Shown piece after piece: positions 1-6,125 of a DNA stretch of 19,410 nt. The stretch lies in the NCBI GenBank assembly GCA_017608725.1, contig JAFCFG010000003.1, forward strand, positions 1-19,410, written 5' to 3'. This DNA is from Candidatus Iainarchaeum sp. Lineage in GTDB: Archaea; Iainarchaeota; Iainarchaeia; Iainarchaeales; GCA-2688035. Made by a program: the position numbers and the translations under genes. The notes beneath the pieces are model-generated. The model was not told the DNA's origin and did not search any database. It was given only the letters and a program-made list of their open reading frames with translations. Positions within the stretch are counted from its first letter, which is position 1; every line of letters begins with the position of its first letter.

Positions 1-36
1 TAATGAGATTCCTGCTTAAATTGGAAAAGAAAACTA

Positions 37-46
37 TTTTATTTAA
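37..46 (+). promoter_or_regulatory. TATA box of the R15P isomerase gene
   Basis: TTTTATTTAA lies about 27 bases before the ATG at 69. This is the archaeal TATA-to-transcription-start distance, so the transcript should be leaderless or nearly so. It supports the start at 69 over the earlier in-frame ATG at 3, which would lie upstream of transcription. Confidence 0.5.
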
Positions 47-68
47 CCTTGCACTTTATAGATGCAAA

Positions 69-1025
69 ATGCCGGGGAAAACATTTGCTCAAACCATTGC
101 AGACATCAAGGCTTTGAAAATCCAGGGCAGCGCTGCAATGAGAAAGGCAGCAGTCCAAGCATTGAAAAAAGAAATTGGTGCAAGCAGGGCAAAAACACTT
201 GCTGCATTTAGGAGAGAAGTCCAGGGCTTGTGCTTGGAGGTTCTGAAGGCAAGGCCAACAGAACCAGAGACAAGAACTGCTTTGAGAATAATTCTGAAAG
301 CTGCTTCCCTGCACAGCAGGGAATTGCAGGAAGTGAAAAACAATGTAATGCAGAGCATCAGGAATTACGAGAGCGACAGGAAAAGGGCAATGGAAAAAAT
401 CGCCCTTTATGGAAGCAGGCTGATTGAAAAGGGAGACACGCTTTTAACGCACTGCCATTCCCACACAGTAGAGGAGATTTTCAAAAAAGCGAGGAAGAGA
501 ATTGGAATGGTTTACTGCACTGAAACAAGGCCCCTCTTCCAAGGGAGAATTACAGCAGAGAATCTGGCCAAGGCAGGCGTGCCAGTAACCATGATTGTTG
601 ACTCTGCTGCAGACAGGTTCATGCACCCGGTGGACAAGGTTTTCGTTGGCTGTGATGCAGTTCTAAGCGATGGCAGCATAGTGAACAAGATTGGAACAGG
701 GCATGTAGCGCATGCAGCGAAAAAGCACCATAACCCGTTGTTTGTTTGTACAAGCTCACACTGCTTTGACCCAGCAACCTGCTTTGGGTTTGAGGAAAAG
801 ATTGAAGAGCGCTCTTGGAAGGAAATCTGGCCCAAAAAACCAAAGGGAGTGAAAATCAGGAACCCTGCCTTTGATGTTGTTGACCCGTTCTATGTTCAGG
901 CAATTGTAACAGAAATCGGGGTTTTCTCTCCAAGGGCCTTTGCCCTGGAGATGTATGACAGGCTTGATTTGGGAACAAGGCAGGAGGCCTTCCTCAGCCT
1001 GTTGGATTCTTTGAGGAGGAAGTAA
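69..1025 (+). CDS. Ribose-1,5-bisphosphate isomerase (eIF2B alpha/beta/delta-like family)
   Basis: A 318-residue protein of the eIF2B/MtnA superfamily. The archaeal members isomerise ribose 1,5-bisphosphate, made from nucleotides by AMP phosphorylase, into ribulose 1,5-bisphosphate for form III RuBisCO. Seen in the sequence: an all-helical N-terminal part, then the Rossmann-like half. That half carries THCHS with the presumed catalytic Cys129, TRPLFQGR, VDSAAD, VGCDAV with the presumed catalytic Asp196, and NKIGT. The ATG at 69 is preferred because the TATA box sits just upstream and the extra 22 residues of the longer version are unlike the family. AMP phosphorylase is encoded about 10 kb downstream; RuBisCO is not in this window. 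A lipoprotein gene follows after 3 bases. The alternative is a different eIF2B-family isomerase, such as methylthioribose-1-phosphate isomerase, but the shorter length and THCHS context favour R15P isomerase. Confidence 0.82.
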   Translation: MPGKTFAQTIADIKALKIQGSAAMRKAAVQALKKEIGASRAKTLAAFRREVQGLCLEVLKARPTEPETRTALRIILKAASLHSRELQEVKNNVMQSIRNYESDRKRAMEKIALYGSRLIEKGDTLLTHCHSHTVEEIFKKARKRIGMVYCTETRPLFQGRITAENLAKAGVPVTMIVDSAADRFMHPVDKVFVGCDAVLSDGSIVNKIGTGHVAHAAKKHHNPLFVCTSSHCFDPATCFGFEEKIEERSWKEIWPKKPKGVKIRNPAFDVVDPFYVQAIVTEIGVFSPRAFALEMYDRLDLGTRQEAFLSLLDSLRRK

Positions 1026-1028
1026 AAA

Positions 1029-1988
1029 ATGGGAAAAATAATTGTTTTCGGTTGCTTGCTTTTGGTTCTGGCTATTTTAAGCGGATGCACAACAGGCAAG
1101 CAGGTTTCTTTTGAAGAGGGATATGAGAAAATACAGCTCATGTTTGAGGAAGAGGGTGTTGAGGCACCAGACCTCTCAAAGAACATTTTTGAGGATGTGA
1201 AAGAGCTCAAAAGCCTCAAAGAAGTGGAGGTTCCAAGCAACGCCTTTCTGGAAAAGGCAGGGAGAATAAAGACCAAGCTTGAAAGATATAAGGGTGAGCT
1301 GGATGGATACGCTCAAACAGAGGATGTTAAAGCACTTGGGGAATACTGCGACCTATTAATTGAGTTCTTCAATTCCTCGAGTTCGCTGGCAGAGTTGGTC
1401 CAAGCAAACGGCTTTACAAGGTTTGATGAAGAGATTAGAGCCATGGAAGGAGCAGGGGGCTTTGAAGATATTTGTGACAAGGTTGAAGGGAAACAATTTG
1501 AAGCAATTAACGCAGTTACTGAAACCACGGGGCAGTTCCGGCAACAGAGCGAAAAATGCAGGGTTTTTGTTGAAAATCACCCTGGCCAAGCTGAAAAGGC
1601 AAAGGTAACAGGGCAGTACTGCATAGGTCTGGCTAAGCTGGTTTCACTCAGAAACATATTGGACGAAACGATGCCTGTACTCAAAGAGGCCTGTGACCTA
1701 ACACTTAGGATGGAAACCCTGCAAGAGGAGGGCATTCTCTCCGATCGAGAAGAGATGTGCAGGAACCCGGCAAAGGCAGAGGAAGAGATTGGCCAATTGG
1801 TGGATATTATGAGGAGGTACCTAGATATCATGGACAGGCTCATTGAAATCACAGAAAAATACCCAGAGGGCAAAACACTGGAGTTGGACCTGGAAAAACT
1901 TAGAGATACACAGAAACAGATGGAGCTTATGCTGCCTCTGCTGGAAGCAACAAAGCCGCAGCTGGAGGTTCTCTGCCCAAAGCAGTGA
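1029..1988 (+). CDS. Unrecognised helical lipoprotein
   Basis: A 319-residue protein that I do not recognise. Residues 1-20 form a lipoprotein signal: Lys3, a hydrophobic core, then the lipobox LSGC with Cys20 as the likely lipidated residue. The mature protein would be anchored to the outer face of the membrane. The remainder is acidic, almost entirely predicted helix, and contains seven further cysteines. Two stretches look alike: one has YC near residue 112 followed by a Cys around 148, the other YC near 198 with Cys residues downstream. This suggests an internal duplication of a helical unit, which is inference. A strong Shine-Dalgarno (GAGGAGGA, 1013-1020) sits 8 bases before the ATG, inside the end of the isomerase gene, so the two genes are probably co-transcribed. 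The link to sugar-phosphate metabolism is positional only. Confidence 0.7.
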   Translation: MGKIIVFGCLLLVLAILSGCTTGKQVSFEEGYEKIQLMFEEEGVEAPDLSKNIFEDVKELKSLKEVEVPSNAFLEKAGRIKTKLERYKGELDGYAQTEDVKALGEYCDLLIEFFNSSSSLAELVQANGFTRFDEEIRAMEGAGGFEDICDKVEGKQFEAINAVTETTGQFRQQSEKCRVFVENHPGQAEKAKVTGQYCIGLAKLVSLRNILDETMPVLKEACDLTLRMETLQEEGILSDREEMCRNPAKAEEEIGQLVDIMRRYLDIMDRLIEITEKYPEGKTLELDLEKLRDTQKQMELMLPLLEATKPQLEVLCPKQ

Positions 1989-1995
1989 ATAGGAT

Positions 1996-2652
1996 TCATT
2001 CAATCCCAAAGCGCTTTTTCAATTCCCGCAAATTCTCAGCTGGGCTGCCCTCAGCAAAAACAGCGCTGCCTGCAACAAGAACATCAGCGCCTGCGGCAAA
2101 CAGCCTTTTTCCATTTTGGGCATTAACGCCGCAGTCAACTGAAACAAGCACATCCAATTCTTCTTCCAAGATTTTTCGCTTAATCAGCCTGATTTTTTCA
2201 ATGTTCCCTTCATTAAATTCTTGGCCGCCAAAGCCGGCATCAGTTCCCATTACAAGCACTAAGTCAAGTTCTGGGAGAAAGGGAAAAACCGTTTCAACAT
2301 CAATGTTGTTGTTTACTGCCAAGCCAACCCTGCAGCCAAGAACCTTCACTGCCCTGATTGCAGCGCCAATATCGGAGGCTGTTTCAGCGTGAAAAGTGAT
2401 TTGGTTACTGCCTGCCTCGGCAAATCTGGCAAAATACCTTTCTGGCTTGGCAATCATCAAGTGTGTGTCGAAGAAAAGCCTGGTTTTGTCCCTTAGGCTT
2501 TTGATTACCGGAAAGCCAAAGGTGATGTTTGGAACGTAGTCTCCGTCCATTACATCAAGGTGCAGCCATTCCGTTTCATTCTCCAATTCAGGCAATTGTT
2601 CTGCCACAGTGCAAATATCAGCTGAAAGAATGCTTGGGGCAATCAGTTTCAT
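1996..2652 (-). CDS. rpe: Ribulose-phosphate 3-epimerase
   Basis: A 218-residue TIM-barrel enzyme that interconverts ribulose 5-phosphate and xylulose 5-phosphate. Family signatures are visible in order: APSILSAD at the N terminus; HLDVMDGDYVPN, which holds the metal-binding His and the catalytic Asp; DTHLM with the second metal His; GFGGQEF; VDCGVN with the second catalytic Asp; and AGADVLVAGSAVF, the phosphate-binding turn. Several normally constant positions differ. The usual VNPGFGGQ is TDAGFGGQ and the usual VDGGV is VDCGV, but metal and acid-base residues are kept. The start is the ATG at 2652 (MKLIAPSILSAD), because a TATA box lies about 28 bases upstream. It converges on the lipoprotein gene with 7 bases between stops and is divergent from pyrB. 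Confidence 0.88.
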   Translation of the reverse strand: MKLIAPSILSADICTVAEQLPELENETEWLHLDVMDGDYVPNITFGFPVIKSLRDKTRLFFDTHLMIAKPERYFARFAEAGSNQITFHAETASDIGAAIRAVKVLGCRVGLAVNNNIDVETVFPFLPELDLVLVMGTDAGFGGQEFNEGNIEKIRLIKRKILEEELDVLVSVDCGVNAQNGKRLFAAGADVLVAGSAVFAEGSPAENLRELKKRFGIE

Positions 2653-2673
2653 ATAAATTAGGGAAAGGCCGCT

Positions 2674-2713
2674 AAATTTAAATAAACTATTCAATTAAAT
2701 TATTAGCGGGTTT
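2674..2713. promoter_or_regulatory. Divergent rpe/pyrB promoter and pyrB leader
   Basis: The nearly palindromic AAATTTAAATAAA (2674-2686) can serve as a TATA box both ways. It lies about 25 bases from A2705, the predicted pyrB transcript start, and about 28 bases from the rpe ATG. The predicted pyrB leader reads AGCGGGTTT and shares this, plus ATTCAATTAA upstream, with the pyrD promoter. Confidence 0.5.
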
Positions 2714-2716
2714 TTG

Positions 2717-3643
2717 GTGAGCTTTTCTTTAACAGACATTGTTTCAATAAGCGATTTCTCAAGAGAGGACATTGAGGCTGTTTTGGAAAAGGCAGCTGAA
2801 ATGGAGAAAACGCCCCTTGCAAAAAAAAACAAGATTTTGGAAAACAAAACAGTCGCAGTCCTGTTTTTCGAACCAAGCACCAGAACAAGGCTAAGCTTTG
2901 AAACCTCTGTTCAGAACCTTGGCGGAAACGTAATTGGCTTCGCTGATGCCGGAGTAAGCAGCACAAAGAAGGGGGAAAGCCTCTCACACACAATAAGGGT
3001 TGTAAGCGGATACGCTGACATGATTGTAATGCGGCACAGCATCGAGGGAGCAGCCAGGAGGGCAGCAGAGGTAAGCAAAAAGCCGATAATAAACGGCGGT
3101 GATGGGGCAAACCAGCACCCAACCCAAACCCTGCTTGACCTTTACACAATTCAAAAGCAATTCAAGAAAATTGAGGGAATAAACATTGGCTTATTGGGGG
3201 ATTTAAAGTACGGGAGAACTGTGCACAGCCTGATGTATGCCCTGGCAAACTTTGACAAGGTAAAAGTTTACTGCATTGCACCAGACAGCCTGAAGATGCC
3301 GAAATCAATTATTGGGGACACCTCTGGCAAGCTGCAAGTGAAAGAAACAAGCAAGCTGCAAGAATTTCTGCCAAAGCTGGATGTATTGTATGCAACAAGA
3401 ATACAAAAGGAGAGGTTTGTTGACGAGTTTGAGTATGAGCAGATAAAAAACGTGTTTATTTTAGGCAAAGAAATTCTCAAGAACGCGAAGGAAGGGTTCA
3501 AATTAATGCACCCCCTGCCAATAGTGAACGAAATCAAAACAGAGCTTGACAACACAGATGCAGCGCTCTACTTTGAACAGGCAAAAAACGGCATTCCGGT
3601 TAGGGAAGCACTGCTTTCAATACTAAGGGATGTGAAAAAATGA
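2717..3643 (+). CDS. pyrB: Aspartate carbamoyltransferase, catalytic chain
   Basis: The protein has about 308 residues, the normal length. It condenses carbamoyl phosphate with aspartate to N-carbamoyl-L-aspartate, the first committed step of pyrimidine synthesis, in the cytoplasm with the PyrI regulatory chain. Carbamoyl-phosphate-binding residues are visible in FFEPSTRTRLSFE (Ser54 to Arg58). HPTQTLLDLYT, the HPLP loop that contacts aspartate near the C terminus, and the terminal YFEQAKNGIPVREALL helix follow. No ATG is available at the N terminus. The start is GTG 2717, 6 bases after GCGGG, or TTG 2714 immediately before it. Originally the stop codon probably overlapped the pyrI ATG as ATGA; a 93-bp insertion now separates them. 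The predicted leader matches that of pyrD. Confidence 0.94.
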   Translation: MSFSLTDIVSISDFSREDIEAVLEKAAEMEKTPLAKKNKILENKTVAVLFFEPSTRTRLSFETSVQNLGGNVIGFADAGVSSTKKGESLSHTIRVVSGYADMIVMRHSIEGAARRAAEVSKKPIINGGDGANQHPTQTLLDLYTIQKQFKKIEGINIGLLGDLKYGRTVHSLMYALANFDKVKVYCIAPDSLKMPKSIIGDTSGKLQVKETSKLQEFLPKLDVLYATRIQKERFVDEFEYEQIKNVFILGKEILKNAKEGFKLMHPLPIVNEIKTELDNTDAALYFEQAKNGIPVREALLSILRDVKK

Positions 3644-3737
3644 ATGCGAGCAAAGCGAGGACAGCCCATTCGAGCCCAAGCGAGAATGGGCTTAATTCAC
3701 AGCCGGAATTCGCCGGCTAGGGATGTGAAAAAATGAA
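3626..3737 (+). repeat. 93-bp hairpin-rich insertion with 19-bp direct repeats at the pyrB/pyrI junction
   Basis: AGGGATGTGAAAAAATGAA occurs at 3626-3644 (end of pyrB) and again at 3719-3737 (start of pyrI), an offset of 93 bases. The intervening DNA holds two hairpins. The first has a 9-bp perfect stem, AGCCCATTC at 3663-3671 with GAATGGGCT at 3684-3692. The second has a 6-bp stem, AGCCGG at 3701-3706 with CCGGCT at 3713-3718. The spacer also has the short repeats GCGAGCAAAGCGAG. The arrangement looks like a small mobile palindromic element whose insertion duplicated its target, or a local duplication with inserted DNA. It leaves pyrB its stop and pyrI its start. Confidence 0.75.
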
Positions 3738-4191
3738 GAAGGACGACATCAGGCTAATGCCCATTTCAAACGGCACAGTTTTGGACCACCTGCCAGTGGG
3801 AGCAGCTTTAAAAATTGTTGAAATCCTCAAACTCGACAAGGCAAAGGATGCAGTAACTGTTGCAATAAATACAGAAAGCGCAAGAAGGGGAAGAAAGGAC
3901 CTTGTTTTCATTGAGGGAAAAGCACTAACCAAGAAAGAAATAGACAGGATTGGGTTAATTGCAGACCATGGAACAATGAACATAATCAAAAACAAAGAAG
4001 TCAAGAGAAAAGAGAAAATATCCCTGCCAAAACAAGCCACTGGCCTGATTAAATGCATTAACCCAAAATGCATTACAAACATTGAAAAGCTGGCAACCAA
4101 ATTCTCCCTGACAGAAAAGCCATTGAAAGCAAAATGCCACTACTGCGAGAAAACCATTTCAGAAGAGGAAATATTCAAGGCAATCAAATAA
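3733..4191 (+). CDS. pyrI: Aspartate carbamoyltransferase, regulatory chain
   Basis: A 152-residue protein, typical for the family. It has no catalytic activity; it binds nucleotides and, through a zinc domain, the PyrB trimer, conferring allosteric control on the holoenzyme. Seen: the nucleotide-binding domain (residues 1 to about 98) with GTVLDHLPVGAA near the N terminus and ADHGTMNIIKN. The C-terminal zinc ribbon follows, with ligands Cys108, Cys113, Cys135 and Cys138. The start is the ATG in the second copy of the 19-bp repeat, preceded by GGGATGTG. The stop TAA falls inside the first unit of a 52-bp tandem duplication; the second unit has CAA at the same place, so only the first unit ends the protein. 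Confidence 0.93.
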   Translation: MKKDDIRLMPISNGTVLDHLPVGAALKIVEILKLDKAKDAVTVAINTESARRGRKDLVFIEGKALTKKEIDRIGLIADHGTMNIIKNKEVKRKEKISLPKQATGLIKCINPKCITNIEKLATKFSLTEKPLKAKCHYCEKTISEEEIFKAIK

Positions 4192-4275
4192 GGCTTTTAA
4201 ACGAAGCAATAAAAAGGCACAACTATTCAAGGCAATCAAACAAGGCTTTTAAACGAAGCAATAAAAAGGCACAAC
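4172..4275 (+). repeat. 52-bp tandem duplication over the pyrI stop codon
   Basis: Units 4172-4223 and 4224-4275 are identical except for one base: T4189 versus C4241, which is the first base of the pyrI TAA stop. Unit 1 holds the last seven pyrI codons including the stop. The near identity points to a recent slippage or recombination event. The rest of the 340-base gap to pyrD holds an ORF remnant, a dispersed repeat and the pyrD promoter. Confidence 0.85.
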
Positions 4276-4440
4276 GGCACAAGATACTACAAATTTGGGG
4301 TTGGCAAATACCACACCTTAATTGAAAAATTCCCCGGCAACCAAAAAGCCGTTCATACTCAAAGTCAGGCACAGAAAAAAATTCTACAAAAATATTTAAT
4401 CCGTACAGGGTGCCGAATACTTTTAAGCTTAATGCCTTAA
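4213..4440 (+). pseudogene. Possible remnant of an unidentified protein-coding gene
   Basis: One frame is open from just after a stop at 4210 to the TAA at 4438 with no convincing start codon. It gives about 75 residues, including RYYKFGVGKYHTLIEKFPGN and a basic helical part ending LLSLMP. The composition is protein-like, but the first third is the 52-bp duplication and the end overlaps a dispersed repeat. I do not recognise it. It is most likely a decayed gene end carried into the pyrI-pyrD gap, or a chance open frame. Confidence 0.25.
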
Positions 4441-4475
4441 ATTGTGCTTCAAATGCGGAGATATTAGGCAGCCTT
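4405..4475 (+). repeat. Dispersed 71-bp repeat, copy A
   Basis: This stretch, starting ACAGGGTGCCGAATACTTTT, matches 17709-17779 at 66 of 71 positions without gaps. All five differences are transitions, G or C here and A or T there. Diverged relatives lie at 10331-10466. In one frame it reads GTG, then PNTFKLNALNCASNAEILGSL-like codons, and stays open to a TAA just before the pyrD promoter. Confidence 0.8.
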
Positions 4476-4489
4476 CAGAAATTGCCGAT

Positions 4490-4531
4490 TCTTTTAAATA
4501 AATAACCAAATTCAATTAATAGCGGGTTTGA
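4490..4531 (+). promoter_or_regulatory. pyrD promoter and leader
   Basis: TTCTTTTAAATAAATAA (about 4488-4504) is a TATA box. A4521 lies about 25 bases downstream and begins AGCGGGTTTGA, directly before the TTG start. ATTCAATTAA before it and AGCGGGTTT after it are shared with the pyrB promoter. Confidence 0.55.
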
Positions 4532-5449
4532 TTGCCACTTGAAACAGTTTTTGCCGGCATAAAATTAAGGAACCCAACTGTTTTGGCTTCAGGTATTTTA
4601 GGCACAAACGCTGAAATACTGATTAGAACTGCAAAAGAGGGCGGAGCAGGCGCAGTAACAATGAAGAGCATTGGCCCATGCGAAAAGGACGGCTATGCAA
4701 ACCCAACCATCCTAGAATGGGAACACGGCCTCATAAACGCAGTAGGGCTGCCCTCACCAGGATACAAAAACACAGAAGAGGAACTAAAGCAACTTGAAAA
4801 ATCAGGCATTCCACTAATTGCATCAGTCTACGCACACAGCATTGAAGAATACGCTGAAATTGCGGGATTTGCTGAAAAATTCAAGCCAGCAATGATTGAA
4901 TTGAATATGAGCTGCCCTCACAGCAAGGGAGAGGGGATGCCATTTGGCTTGGACGAAGAAACAGCAGGCCAAGTAGTAAAGGCAGTGAAAAAAGTTTCAG
5001 GAAAAACCCCAGTGATGCCAAAGTTGACTCCACAGGCACTCAACATTGCTTCAATCGCCTCAGCTTGCGAGAGGGCAGGGGCAGACGCAATCTGCGCAAT
5101 CAACACATTGGGGCCTGGAATGCTCATAAACCCAGAGGTAAGAAAGCCTGTTCTTGCAAACAAATTTGGAGGCATTTCAGGGCCGGCAATAAAACCAGTT
5201 GCTTTGAGATGCGTTTACCAGATTTACGAGGCAGTTAAACTGCCAATCCTTGGAATGGGCGGCATTTCCAATGGAAGAGACGCAATTGAATTCATTCAGG
5301 CAGGGGCAACAACAGTAGGGGTTGGCTCTGCCGTGTACTACCGCGGAATTGGCGTTTTCAAAGAGGTTTGCGATGAAATGGTGCAGTGGATGAAGAAGAA
5401 CAATGCAAAAAGCTTGGAAGAGATAAGGGGGGTTGCACATGGCCATTAA
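4532..5449 (+). CDS. pyrD: Dihydroorotate dehydrogenase, catalytic subunit (class 1B)
   Basis: A 305-residue FMN-binding TIM barrel that oxidises dihydroorotate to orotate. It passes electrons to PyrK, encoded two genes downstream, and so to NAD. Seen: LRNPTVLASGILG at the N terminus; NMSCPHSKGEG with Cys128, the catalytic base that marks class 1 enzymes; the FMN-phosphate region LGMGGISNGRDAIEFIQAGA; and GVGSAVYYRG. The start codon is TTG: no ATG or GTG lies at a sensible position, and family N termini begin at this point. The 3' end overlaps the next gene by 11 bases. It begins its own transcription unit, which appears to run at least through pyrK. Confidence 0.93.
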   Translation: MPLETVFAGIKLRNPTVLASGILGTNAEILIRTAKEGGAGAVTMKSIGPCEKDGYANPTILEWEHGLINAVGLPSPGYKNTEEELKQLEKSGIPLIASVYAHSIEEYAEIAGFAEKFKPAMIELNMSCPHSKGEGMPFGLDEETAGQVVKAVKKVSGKTPVMPKLTPQALNIASIASACERAGADAICAINTLGPGMLINPEVRKPVLANKFGGISGPAIKPVALRCVYQIYEAVKLPILGMGGISNGRDAIEFIQAGATTVGVGSAVYYRGIGVFKEVCDEMVQWMKKNNAKSLEEIRGVAHGH

Positions 5450-6125
5450 AGCCAGGTTCGGAAATCCATTTGAAAAAAGAACCAGGAGAGCCAAGGACAG
5501 GAGAATGCATCTTGAAAAGCAAAGGTTTTTGAGAGGCGAAGTTGGAGCAACTGTACGAAAAGTAGGCCTCTCAAAGATTGCACAAACCATAATAGAGGCA
5601 AAGGATTTGCCTGCAAGCCCAAGAGGCAAAAGCATTCTCAGACTTGGATTGCAGACAGTCCTTTTAAGAAAAATAATTGAAGGCAGAAAAGGGGCAAGAA
5701 GGATTTTTACTTCCAATGACAAAGCCTGCCTTGAATTGATTAAGGAAACAGAAAAGGTCCACTCTGCAGTTTGGGCATACCAGCGAAGAAAACTTGACTT
5801 TAAAGAGGCAGCTGAAACCCACAAAGCAGCTGCAGAAATCCTGAAAAAAGCCCAGGCAGCATTCAAAGGAAATGCAGAATACAACCAAGGGCAACTTAGA
5901 GACATGGAAAAAAGAGCCAGAGGAAACGCAAAACAAATAGAATCAATTATTGCACTAGGCGGTGTAGGAAGCGTATCTCAAATAAACCACAAAGAGCTGC
6001 TTAGAACGGCGCAAATGGGGGAAAAAATGATTGAAATGCTTTCCAAAAAGCTGCCGGAAGATTCCAAAATAGGCTTTGAATTAATTGAAAAAATGGTGGA
6101 AGAAAAATTGGGAGGGCAACAATGA
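5439..6125 (+). CDS. Unknown helical protein inside the pyrD-pyrK operon
   Basis: A 228-residue protein that I do not recognise. It starts at the ATG inside the pyrD 3' end, preceded by a GGGGGG run, and its stop overlaps the pyrK ATG as ATGA. It is therefore translated between the two halves of the dihydroorotate dehydrogenase complex. The N-terminal 30 residues are very basic (FEKRTRRAKDRR). The rest is predicted largely helical and charged, with a small GGVGSVSQ turn around residue 173. No signal peptide, membrane segment, metal-binding cluster or nucleotide-binding loop is visible. Overlapping stops on both sides suggest a fixed stoichiometric or regulatory relation with PyrD/PyrK, but the function is unknown. 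Confidence 0.72.
   Translation: MAIKARFGNPFEKRTRRAKDRRMHLEKQRFLRGEVGATVRKVGLSKIAQTIIEAKDLPASPRGKSILRLGLQTVLLRKIIEGRKGARRIFTSNDKACLELIKETEKVHSAVWAYQRRKLDFKEAAETHKAAAEILKKAQAAFKGNAEYNQGQLRDMEKRARGNAKQIESIIALGGVGSVSQINHKELLRTAQMGEKMIEMLSKKLPEDSKIGFELIEKMVEEKLGGQQ

Noticed and set aside
3..68. An earlier in-frame ATG for the R15P isomerase gene
   Set aside because: The 22 extra residues do not resemble the family and the TATA box at 37-46 lies downstream of it, so the transcript should not contain it.
2674..2700. A binding site for a bacterial-type PyrR attenuation system in the pyrB leader
   Set aside because: The predicted leader is only about 10 bases long, with no room for the anti-terminator and terminator hairpins that such a system needs.
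4172..4275. A CRISPR array
   Set aside because: Tandem repeats here and at 10331-10466 have only two units, no regular spacers and no cas genes nearby.
4134..4325. A 63-codon open frame overlapping the end of pyrI
   Set aside because: It runs through both units of the 52-bp duplication in a second frame and starts inside the PyrI zinc ribbon; its product is a shadow of pyrI.
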